Of a DNA stretch of 6,024 bases, positions 1-4,915 are shown piece after piece (positions within the stretch are counted from its first letter, which is position 1; each line of letters begins with the position of its first letter). The notes beneath the pieces are model-generated. The model saw nothing but the letters and a program-made list of their open reading frames with translations, was not told where the DNA came from and made no database searches. The stretch is from an uncultured Eubacteriales bacterium (GTDB lineage: Bacteria; Bacillota; Clostridia; Christensenellales; Borkfalkiaceae): the NCBI GenBank assembly GCA_958405585.1, contig CATYEP010000118.1, positions 1 to 6,024 on the forward strand, given 5' to 3'. A program made the translations under genes and the position numbers.

Positions 1-580
1 CGGCGCGCTTAGCGAATTTATCGGAACGGTCGTGAGCGAAGACGCGGTGACGCTCCTCGATATCAACAACACGGTACCCAAAGATCTGTACAAAGCGGAC
101 ATCGAAGGTAAGTTCCCGTACAAATTGACGGATACGTTCATGGGCTTCCATTGCGGAAATACCTGCTCCAAGAAGCTTTGCTTCTGCGAGATGAAATACC
201 AGCTGATCATGGCGCGTTCGCTTCCCGAAGAGGTGACGCAGGGCACGTTGGAAGGGGATATTGCTCCGGGGGATATTACGTTCTTCCGTTTGCAGAGTAC
301 TTCGGATAACAAACTGCGTGCGTATGTGGCGCAGGGCGAAGTGTTGCCTGTAAGAACGCATAGTTTCGGTAGTATCGGCGTGTTTGCCATTCCCGAGATG
401 AAACGCTTCTACCGCCATGTGCTGATTGAAGGGAATTACCCGCATCACGGCGCAGTGGCATTCGGACACTTTGGGAAGACGTTGTACGAAGTGTTTAAGT
501 ATATCGGAGTACCCGTAGAGGAGATCGGTTACAATCAACCTGCGGGCGTGAGATATATAACGGAGAACCCGTTTGCGTAA
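1..580 (+). CDS. L-fucose/L-arabinose isomerase family protein, C-terminal part (5' end outside window)
   Basis: The reading frame is open from base 2 to the TAA at 578-580, giving 192 visible residues. A GTG at base 32 is not the start, because family-like sequence (GALSEFIGTV) continues upstream to the window edge. The sequence resembles the FucI-like isomerases (COG2407 type), about 480-500 residues long, so roughly the last 40% is present. Visible marks are LLDINN (D20 of the visible part), MGFHCGN with a Cys-rich stretch (C51, C55, C60, C62), and a C-terminal HHGAVAFGHFGK (H148, H149, H156). By analogy with E. coli FucI, D20 may be the metal-binding Asp and one C-terminal His a further ligand; the metal-binding Glu would lie just outside the window. 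Such enzymes are cytosolic, metal-dependent and convert aldoses to ketoses. The coupled xylulokinase suggests a pentose substrate. Family call is fairly sure; substrate is not. Confidence 0.85.
   Translation, partial: GALSEFIGTVVSEDAVTLLDINNTVPKDLYKADIEGKFPYKLTDTFMGFHCGNTCSKKLCFCEMKYQLIMARSLPEEVTQGTLEGDIAPGDITFFRLQSTSDNKLRAYVAQGEVLPVRTHSFGSIGVFAIPEMKRFYRHVLIEGNYPHHGAVAFGHFGKTLYEVFKYIGVPVEEIGYNQPAGVRYITENPFA
562..566 (+). promoter_or_regulatory. Shine-Dalgarno for the xylulokinase, inside the isomerase gene
   Basis: GGAGA lies within the last codons of the isomerase gene. It is 6 nt from a TTG at 573 and 15 nt from the ATG at 582, both in the kinase frame. The better spacing favours TTG; the codon type and family N-terminus favour ATG. 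Either way translation is coupled to the upstream gene. Confidence 0.55.
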
Positions 581-581
581 A

Positions 582-2054
582 ATGAATACATATATCGGAA
601 TTGATTTGGGCACGAGCGGGACAAAGTTCCTGCTCGTTGCCGCAAACGGAGAAATATTGGCGGAAAACACGCAAAGCTATGAAGTTTGTTATCCGCACAG
701 CGGTTGGAGCGAGCAAAGCCCTGAACTTTGGTACAAAGCCGCATTGACAGGTTTGAAAGAACTTCTACAAGGGCAGAATAAATCGGCGGTAAAGGGAATT
801 TCTTTTGGCGGGCAAATGCACGGACTTGTCGTTCTGGATAAAGACGACAACGTCATCCGACCCTGTATTTTGTGGAACGACGGCAGGACGGAAAAACAGA
901 CAAAATACTTAAACGAAGTAATCGGCAAAGAAAAACTTTCAAAGTACACGGGCAACATTGCGTTTGCGGGGTTCACTGCACCGAAAATTCTTTGGATAAA
1001 GGAAAACGAGTCTGAAAACTTTGCGAAAATTGCAAAGATCATGCTTCCTAAAGATTATCTTGCGTATAAGCTTTCGGGGAGTTTTTGTACGGATTATTCG
1101 GACGCAAGCGGAATGCTTCTCCTGGACGTAAGAAACCGTCGTTGGTCGCAAAAAATGTGCGACGTATGCGGAATTTCTATGCAAATGCTTCCGAAACTGT
1201 ACGAAAGTTATGAAGTTGTCGGAACACTGAAAAAAGAAATTGCCGAAGAGTTGGGTTTATCCGAAGAAATAAAAATCATAGCAGGAGCAGGGGATAATGC
1301 CGCGGCGGCAGTCGGTACGGGTGTGGTCGGCGAAGGCGGATGCAATATTTCACTGGGAACGAGCGGTACATTATTTGTATCCGCAACGGAGTACAAAGAA
1401 GATAAGGTTAATGCCTTGCACAGTTTTTGTCATGCGGACGGCGGTTGGCATCTGATGGGGTGTATCTTGTCGGCGGCGAGTTGCAACGCATGGTGGTCGG
1501 ATAAAATACTGCAAACGACGGATTACGCAAAAGAGCAGGAAGGGCTGGAAGAATATCTCGGAAAAAATGAGGTTTATTTTCTTCCGTATCTGATGGGAGA
1601 GAGAAGCCCGCACAACGATGTGAATGCGCGCGGTGCATTTATCGGAATGCGGCCGGACACGACGAGAAAGCAAATGACTCTTGCCGTGCTGGAAGGAGTG
1701 ACATTTGCATTGAGAGATTGTTTGGAAGCGGCAAAAAAGAACGGTATTGAAGTAAAAAAGACGAAACTTTGCGGCGGCGGAGCAAAAAGCCCTCTGTGGC
1801 GTAAGATTGTGGCGAATGTCATGAATATGCCTGTTGAAATTCCTCAAACGGAGCAGGGACCTTCCTATGGCGGGGCAATGCTGGCGATGGTCGGCTGCGG
1901 AGAATATGCGTCGGTAAAAGAGGCTGCTGAAAAAATCGTCAAAGTAAAAGAGACGGTTTACCCGGATCAGAAACTTGCAGAATTGTATCAAAAACGATAT
2001 GACGTATTTAAAAAGTTATATCCATCACTGAAAGAAGTATTTCATGGCTTTTGA
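582..2054 (+). CDS. xylB: Xylulokinase (FGGY carbohydrate kinase family)
   Basis: This 490-residue cytosolic kinase matches usual XylB length (about 480-500). It would transfer phosphate from ATP to D-xylulose, giving xylulose 5-phosphate for the pentose phosphate pathway. Motifs in order, numbered from ATG 582: N-terminal phosphate-binding GIDLGTSGTK (about 6-15), GGQMHGLV with M79-H80 matching the substrate-binding pair of E. coli XylB, WNDGR, GAGDNAAAAVGTG with the probable catalytic base D238, SLGTSGTLF, YLMGERSPHND, and the C-terminal adenosine-site GGGAKSPLWRKI. These are characteristic of xylulokinase rather than glycerol or gluconate kinase, although D-ribulose or another ketose cannot be excluded. 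The start is ATG 582, two bases after the isomerase stop; TTG 573 would add MRK and overlap by 8 nt. The two genes clearly form an operon. By eye the gene is more A-rich than the isomerase before it. Confidence 0.93.
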   Translation: MNTYIGIDLGTSGTKFLLVAANGEILAENTQSYEVCYPHSGWSEQSPELWYKAALTGLKELLQGQNKSAVKGISFGGQMHGLVVLDKDDNVIRPCILWNDGRTEKQTKYLNEVIGKEKLSKYTGNIAFAGFTAPKILWIKENESENFAKIAKIMLPKDYLAYKLSGSFCTDYSDASGMLLLDVRNRRWSQKMCDVCGISMQMLPKLYESYEVVGTLKKEIAEELGLSEEIKIIAGAGDNAAAAVGTGVVGEGGCNISLGTSGTLFVSATEYKEDKVNALHSFCHADGGWHLMGCILSAASCNAWWSDKILQTTDYAKEQEGLEEYLGKNEVYFLPYLMGERSPHNDVNARGAFIGMRPDTTRKQMTLAVLEGVTFALRDCLEAAKKNGIEVKKTKLCGGGAKSPLWRKIVANVMNMPVEIPQTEQGPSYGGAMLAMVGCGEYASVKEAAEKIVKVKETVYPDQKLAELYQKRYDVFKKLYPSLKEVFHGF

Positions 2055-2204
2055 TTATATGCTGTCGGAAACAGCAAATTAAAGTATCCGTGCGAGATGA
2101 TCGTTTCATGCAGAGAGGGATATGCTCAGGGAATAAACATTTTATAAAATTATCGAGCGATTTATTTGATCGGAAAGCAGAAAAGTTTTTATGATAGTTA
2201 AACT

Positions 2205-2250
2205 CCAAAAACCGCGGCACGCAAATTATTTTGCGTGCCGCGGTTTTTGG
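2205..2250. terminator. Perfect 21-bp hairpin, probable bidirectional intrinsic terminator
   Basis: Arms 2205-2225 and 2230-2250 are exact reverse complements around a 4-nt TTAT loop. The core is GC-rich (CCGCGGCACGC) and flanked by A5 on the left and T5 on the right, so either strand ends in a U-run. It lies about 150 nt after the xylB stop and would end the isomerase-kinase transcript. No convergent gene is visible on the other strand. Confidence 0.85.
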
Positions 2251-2266
2251 CTTTATCACTGTCTGT

Positions 2267-2349
2267 ATGGGGCGGAGTGCGTGCCTGGGAACGCATCCGT
2301 TTTTCAAGCATATTATAAATACATGGGGCGTTACAGGCGAAGGCATCCG
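2267..2349. repeat. Two imperfect direct repeat units
   Basis: ATGGGGCG occurs at 2267-2274 and 2323-2330, and GCATCCG follows at 2293-2299 and 2343-2349. The same two blocks therefore recur in the same order, 18 nt apart in the first unit and 12 nt apart in the second. Sequence between the blocks is poorly conserved. Chance or an old duplication are both possible. Confidence 0.35.
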
Positions 2350-2352
2350 ATT

Positions 2353-2366
2353 TGCAAATATTTGCA
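2353..2366. repeat. 14-bp perfect palindrome
   Basis: TGCAAATATTTGCA is its own reverse complement. It is followed at 2372-2390 by a second near-palindrome: GCGG and CCGC around ACAAATTTGT with one bulged C. Such symmetric sites can be operators, but neither is next to a recognised promoter, and both are far (over 150 nt) upstream of the mgtC-like promoter. Confidence 0.35.
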
Positions 2367-2453
2367 GCGATGCGGCACAAATTTGTCCGCTTCGTTGTAT
2401 CAACGGCATTTTTCGGCTCAGAATCTGCGGCGGTAAATTGATTAAAATAATGA

Positions 2454-2474
2454 TCGAATTGATCGGTTTTTTTT
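2454..2474 (+). terminator. Weak hairpin plus T8 run, possible minor terminator
   Basis: GATC, loop GAATT, GATC is followed by GG and eight T at 2467-2474. The stem is only 4 bp with one possible G-U extension, so it would be a poor terminator by itself. The U-run is the main reason to list it. It could be the 3' end of a small transcript from the 2251-2450 interval. Confidence 0.25.
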
Positions 2475-2488
2475 GAGTATATTGTTAT

Positions 2489-2511
2489 TTTTTGATCCGG
2501 TCGATCAAAAA
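2489..2511. promoter_or_regulatory. AT-rich inverted repeat, possible operator upstream of the mgtC-like promoter
   Basis: TTTTTGATC and GATCAAAAA form a perfect 9-bp inverted repeat around CGGTC. It ends 12 nt before the -35 box of the following promoter. The T-run precedes the stem on the + strand, so it is not a usual + strand terminator. Its position suits a protein binding site, which is inference. Confidence 0.35.
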
Positions 2512-2523
2512 TTCAGTTAAGTA

Positions 2524-2552
2524 TTGACTAAAATGAGCACGTTGACTATAAT
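2524..2552 (+). promoter_or_regulatory. Sigma-A type promoter of the mgtC-like gene
   Basis: The -35 box TTGACT (2524-2529) and -10 box TATAAT (2547-2552) are separated by exactly 17 nt, close to the housekeeping consensus. Transcription would begin near 2559, leaving a leader of about 113 nt before the UUG start at 2672. Confidence 0.75.
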
Positions 2553-2577
2553 GGGGAGCACAAATTCTATTATGGGG
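2524..2577 (+). repeat. Tandem repeats of promoter-like elements
   Basis: TTGACTAAAATG (2524-2535) and TTGACTATAATG (2542-2553) are 18 nt apart, differ at one base, and are each followed by AGCAC, directly or after GGG. A third partial copy, TATTATGGGG (2568-2577), lies 21 nt after TATAATGGGG. The promoter -35 box comes from the first copy and the -10 box from the second. TTGACT of copy two with TATTAT of copy three would have a poor 20-nt spacer. Confidence 0.55.
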
Positions 2578-2657
2578 TTTGGATGCGGGATGGCTTGTTA
2601 TCCGTTAATATGTTTGTCAAATATTTTTGCGGAATCTGTCGAAATAAGGCAGGGAAA

Positions 2658-2664
2658 AGAGGTG
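2658..2664 (+). promoter_or_regulatory. Shine-Dalgarno of the mgtC-like gene
   Basis: AGAGGTG lies 7 nt before the TTG at 2672. An in-frame TAA at 2645-2647 closes the frame upstream and no ATG or GTG start lies between, so this site fixes the UUG start. Confidence 0.7.
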
Positions 2665-2671
2665 TTTTGAA

Positions 2672-3325
2672 TTGAAACTCGAATTGATTTGTCTGATCCG
2701 AATTGTATATGCGGTGGTGTTGGGTTTTGCGATCGGTTTTGAACGCAAATTGCGGTTTAAAGAAGCGGGGATCCGTACACATACGATCGTTTGTGCAGGG
2801 GCTGCGCTGATCATGATCGTATCGAAATATGCGTTTTCGGATGTAAATGATTACGATGCGTCGCGCGTAGCAGCGCAGATCGTGTCGGGGATCGGCTTTT
2901 TAGGGGCAGGGATGATTATTTACCGCAAGCAGGCGGTACACGGATTGACGACGGCCGCGGGAGTATGGGCGACGGCGGGCGTAGGAATGGCGGCAGGCGG
3001 AGGCTTATACATTGTGGCGGCAGGTGCTGCGGTACTTCTTATTGCGGTGCAGTGCATCCTGCATCTGCGTTGTAAGCTGTTCACTATGAAAAAGTATCTT
3101 CGTATCCGAATTGTTTTTGAAAATGTAACCGGAGAGGAAAGCTCCAAAATAACCGGACTGTTCGGAGTGGAACGTTTTTCCAAACTGAATGTGGAACGCG
3201 TTGATAACCGCATCCTTTGCACAGGAACGATCACGACGGATAAAGATCTTCCCGCTGTTGAGATCGGAAAGATTCTTTCGGAAAATAATTTTATCCGTTC
3301 GATCGAGCGCTGCGATGATGAATGA
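2672..3325 (+). CDS. MgtC/SapB family membrane protein
   Basis: This 217-residue protein matches clostridial MgtC/SapB proteins in length and layout. The N-terminal half is membrane-embedded: helices near 5-22, 38-52, 66-84 and 93-128, the last probably two passes. Family marks are GFERK (22-26), RTHT (35-38), RVAAQIVSGIGFLGAG (65-80) and GLTTAAGVWATAG (91-103). Residues about 140-217 form a soluble, mixed-charge domain, probably the ACT-like domain known in longer MgtC relatives. In Salmonella, MgtC acts in low-Mg2+ survival and F-ATPase control; the role in Gram-positive relatives is poorly defined, so no transport function is claimed. It starts with UUG, fixed by the ribosome binding site at 2658 and an upstream in-frame stop. 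It appears monocistronic, with its own promoter upstream and a terminator downstream. The roughly 113-nt leader leaves room for control, but no known Mg2+ riboswitch fold was recognised. Confidence 0.9.
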   Translation: MKLELICLIRIVYAVVLGFAIGFERKLRFKEAGIRTHTIVCAGAALIMIVSKYAFSDVNDYDASRVAAQIVSGIGFLGAGMIIYRKQAVHGLTTAAGVWATAGVGMAAGGGLYIVAAGAAVLLIAVQCILHLRCKLFTMKKYLRIRIVFENVTGEESSKITGLFGVERFSKLNVERVDNRILCTGTITTDKDLPAVEIGKILSENNFIRSIERCDDE

Positions 3326-3356
3326 AACAGGCGGGGAACGGAAGGAAGGGAGGGAC

Positions 3357-3397
3357 AAGCGGGAGCGGCAGAAAGACATTCTGCCGCTCCCGCTTTT
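3357..3397 (+). terminator. 17-bp hairpin terminator after the mgtC-like gene
   Basis: Arms 3357-3373 and 3379-3395 are exact complements around a 5-nt AGACA loop, with a GC-rich core (GCGGGAGCGGCAG). The run of four T at 3394-3397 begins at the end of the stem. It lies 31 nt after the mgtC-like stop and separates that gene from the sigma factor unit. Confidence 0.85.
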
Positions 3398-3471
3398 ATG
3401 TCGGTCTCCGTCATCCGTGAAAAAGGAGAACGGCGGGGTACGGGTAAGAAGAAAGAGGGGGAGCGCAGGGC

Positions 3472-3500
3472 TTTACAGTTGCAGAAAATTATGGTATAAT
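3472..3500 (+). promoter_or_regulatory. Extended -10 promoter of the sigma factor gene
   Basis: TTTACA (3472-3477) and TATAAT (3495-3500) are 17 nt apart, and TG at 3492-3493 supplies the extended -10 element. Transcription would start near 3507, leaving a leader of only about 23 nt. The site looks like housekeeping sigma-A; no ECF-type GGAAC/CGTC pair was seen, so autoregulation is not evident. The 74 bases before it (3398-3471) are purine-rich and hold no recognised feature. Confidence 0.75.
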
Positions 3501-3529
3501 GAGTAAAAATTACACAAAAGATTAGGTTT

Positions 3530-4060
3530 ATGGATCGACAGGTACGGGAACAAATTGAATATGCGCTGGAACAGATCCGTGCAGAACGGGAAGAAGGCGT
3601 TGAGATACTGTACCGGACGATGGGCAGGGTCATGCTTTTTGTTGCCAACGGGGTCGTACACAATGTGCATTCTGCGGAAGATATTGTACAGGAAAGTTTG
3701 TTGAAAGTAGTGCTGAATATAAAGTACTATCGGCGAGGGACGAACGGGTATGCGTGGATCTGCAGGATCGTGCGAAACACGGCGATCAATTATGTCAAGA
3801 GCAGCGGCGGAAGGGCGTGGCAGGAACTGGGAGAATTTGAAGGCGCGTCTTCGTGCAGTTTTGAGGAAAAGACGGAGACGGCCGCACTGGTAGAACAGCT
3901 GATGCAAGAGCTGAGTGAAGAAATGAGGGAAATGGTATATCGTAAATATTTTCTGGATATGACGGTGCGGGAGATCGGCAAGGAAATGAACCGATCCAAG
4001 TCTTATGTATCCAAAATGATATTGAGAGCGGAAAAGCTGATGAAAAGCCGATTGGAATAA
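3530..4060 (+). CDS. RNA polymerase sigma factor, sigma-70 family, ECF-like
   Basis: This 176-residue protein has the usual two-domain ECF plan without regions 1 or 3. Region 2 covers about 24-92: HSAEDIVQESLLKVV (47-61) is the core-binding part, and YAWICRIVRNTAINYVKS (74-91) matches the -10-recognition helices. A linker rich in Gly, Ser and Glu (92-116) leads to region 4, about 117-172, whose helix-turn-helix lies in MTVREIGKEMNRSKSYVSKM (144-163) and would read the -35 box. It would direct RNA polymerase to a small regulon, probably in response to an envelope signal passed on by the membrane protein encoded 49 nt downstream. The ATG at 3530 is the only reasonable start, but its ribosome binding site is poor: AGG at 3524-3526 is only 3 nt away, which may keep expression low. 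Target promoters cannot be told from this window. Confidence 0.88.
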   Translation: MDRQVREQIEYALEQIRAEREEGVEILYRTMGRVMLFVANGVVHNVHSAEDIVQESLLKVVLNIKYYRRGTNGYAWICRIVRNTAINYVKSSGGRAWQELGEFEGASSCSFEEKTETAALVEQLMQELSEEMREMVYRKYFLDMTVREIGKEMNRSKSYVSKMILRAEKLMKSRLE

Positions 4061-4099
4061 ACGGTGGACAAAAAGGGGCAAGAAGTTGTTTTAATGGGT

Positions 4100-4104
4100 A
4101 GAGG
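4100..4104 (+). promoter_or_regulatory. Shine-Dalgarno of the putative anti-sigma gene
   Basis: AGAGG lies 5 nt before the ATG at 4110 and 8 nt before the adjacent in-frame ATG at 4113. The second ATG has the more usual spacing, so the protein may begin one residue later. Confidence 0.6.
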
Positions 4105-4109
4105 CGATC

Positions 4110-4847
4110 ATGATGAAAAAATATAAAGATGAACAACTGGACGCATTGTTCGGTACATATCTGGAAGAGGGAAAGATTCCGGATGGCAGAGTGACGGAAA
4201 AGGCGAAGCAAGCGTTGGCGGAAAGAAGATCGGTACAAACGGTATGGGCGGCGGAGCCGGTTCCTGCGGGGAGCGCGACAACAGGGCATACGGCATCTGT
4301 ATCGCACATGTCGAGGCGCAGGAAGGCAGAGACGGGGATTCTTGCGGCGGTGCTGGGGTGTGCGCTCTTGCTCTTGGGATGGATTTTATGTCTGCAGTTA
4401 TTTTCTTCGGAGCCGATCGTGCTGAATTGGTCGCAGTTGAGTAAGGTAACGGGAACGGTAAATTACGAACAAAAAGATTTTTTGCCGTTTGTGTCGGAAG
4501 ATTCGGTGAACCAGTACGATGAATACGAGTTGAACGAAGAATCTCCGTACTATGAAGAATATGAAGGGGATATAGTTCTTTATTATGTGCAGTTTGAGTC
4601 GTACGGGGTCATGGTGGATATATTTATCGAAGTGGCGGGATTCGAACTGGATTCACTGGACGAATATCTTGAGATCGATGATTATTATGGTGAGGAGGAA
4701 CCTTACTTATATTTAGCGATAGATGAAGAAGCGGGTCGTACATACGCATATTTCAGTTATGATATTTACAGTTATTATTTGGAGATATATACGGCCGATG
4801 AATCTTTGGTTTATGATATAATGATAGAAATCATATATAGTTTTTAA
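4110..4847 (+). CDS. Single-pass membrane protein, putative anti-sigma or sensor partner of the sigma factor
   Basis: I do not recognise a family for this 245-residue protein. The cytoplasmic N-terminus (1-74) begins MMKKYKDEQLDALFGTYLEEG, amphipathic and suited to binding a sigma factor, and ends in a basic patch SRRRK (68-72) that fits the positive-inside rule. One membrane helix spans about 76-98. The outside part (99-245, 147 residues) is extraordinary: 36 Asp/Glu against 3 Lys/Arg, and 23 Tyr, many in DEY, YYEEYE, DDYY and YSYY clusters. No zinc-binding HxxxCxxC of classical anti-sigma factors is present; the only cysteines lie within the membrane helix. Position just after an ECF-like sigma gene, with no terminator between, plus type II single-pass topology, argue for an anti-sigma or sensor role. 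The acidic face could bind cations or basic envelope components; this is speculation. Confidence 0.75.
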   Translation: MMKKYKDEQLDALFGTYLEEGKIPDGRVTEKAKQALAERRSVQTVWAAEPVPAGSATTGHTASVSHMSRRRKAETGILAAVLGCALLLLGWILCLQLFSSEPIVLNWSQLSKVTGTVNYEQKDFLPFVSEDSVNQYDEYELNEESPYYEEYEGDIVLYYVQFESYGVMVDIFIEVAGFELDSLDEYLEIDDYYGEEEPYLYLAIDEEAGRTYAYFSYDIYSYYLEIYTADESLVYDIMIEIIYSF

Positions 4848-4853
4848 ATGTTG

Positions 4854-4883
4854 TGGACAAATCGCCGTCCTTGTGTGTTTAAT
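4854..4883 (+). promoter_or_regulatory. Candidate promoter of the MBOAT gene, overlapping the terminator
   Basis: TGGACA (4854-4859; 5 of 6 consensus) and TTTAAT (4878-4883; 5 of 6) are 18 nt apart. Transcription would begin near 4890, the first base of the right arm of the hairpin. Such an RNA would lack the left arm, so the terminator could not form and the AAGGA at 4898-4902 would be free. The fit is moderate and could be chance. Confidence 0.35.
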
Positions 4884-4915
4884 AGGTAGAAACACACAAG
4901 GACGGCGATTTTTTT
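4859..4915 (+). terminator. 22-bp perfect hairpin terminator after the sigma/anti-sigma pair
   Basis: Arms 4859-4880 and 4890-4911 are exact complements around a 9-nt loop (AATAGGTAG), and the T-run continues to 4915. It lies 11 nt after the stop of the putative anti-sigma gene and ends that transcript. The T-run runs straight into the ATG of the next gene at 4916. Confidence 0.87.

Larger units (their letters stand above)
2055..2523. other. Long non-coding interval between xylB and the mgtC-like gene
   Basis: No reading frame here has a good start, a ribosome binding site and protein-like composition. It begins with a weak 6-bp hairpin (TGCTGT, loop CGGAA, ACAGCA) at 2060-2076, without a U-run, and continues AT-rich to a perfect terminator hairpin at 2205-2250. 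The 2251-2470 part holds imperfect direct repeats, palindromes and a T8 run, described separately. Very short frames exist (for example 2108-2194, 28 codons), but none has a credible ribosome binding site. It may hold a small RNA, a decayed gene or only spacer; the sequence does not decide this. Confidence 0.5.

Noticed and set aside
1371..1991. 206-codon open frame on the - strand inside xylB
   Set aside because: It lies wholly antisense to a gene with full kinase motifs; its translation is rich in Cys, His, Arg and Phe and matches no family.
2055..2150. xylB frame remaining open past its TGA, suggesting read-through or recent truncation
   Set aside because: The kinase already has normal length and motifs at its TGA; about 30 further codons before the next stop is within chance.
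2108..2194. 28-codon frame starting ATG 2108 (MQRGICSGNKHF...)
   Set aside because: The GGGATA-type surroundings give no ribosome binding site upstream of the ATG and nothing else supports translation.
2191..2476. Two + strand frames of 81 codons in the xylB-mgtC interval
   Set aside because: They start within or just before the 21-bp terminator hairpin, have no ribosome binding site and give Cys/Arg-rich, unfamiliar proteins.
2524..2577. Short-period repeats considered as a CRISPR or phage attachment site
   Set aside because: Units are about 18-21 nt, directly adjacent with no spacers, and no cas, integrase or tRNA gene is present.
3398..3499. 33-codon basic frame ahead of the sigma gene
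   Set aside because: It begins directly on the T-run of the preceding terminator, has no ribosome binding site, and its stop overlaps the -10 box of the sigma promoter.
2920..3663. 247-codon open frame on the - strand over the mgtC-like and sigma genes
   Set aside because: It spans a terminator, a promoter and parts of two real genes, and shows no domain signature.
4814..4822. Extended -10 sequence TGATATAAT near the end of the putative anti-sigma gene
   Set aside because: It lies within Tyr/Asp/Ile codons that naturally give TAT and ATA, and no -35 box lies 17 nt upstream; a transcript from it would meet the terminator within about 30 nt.
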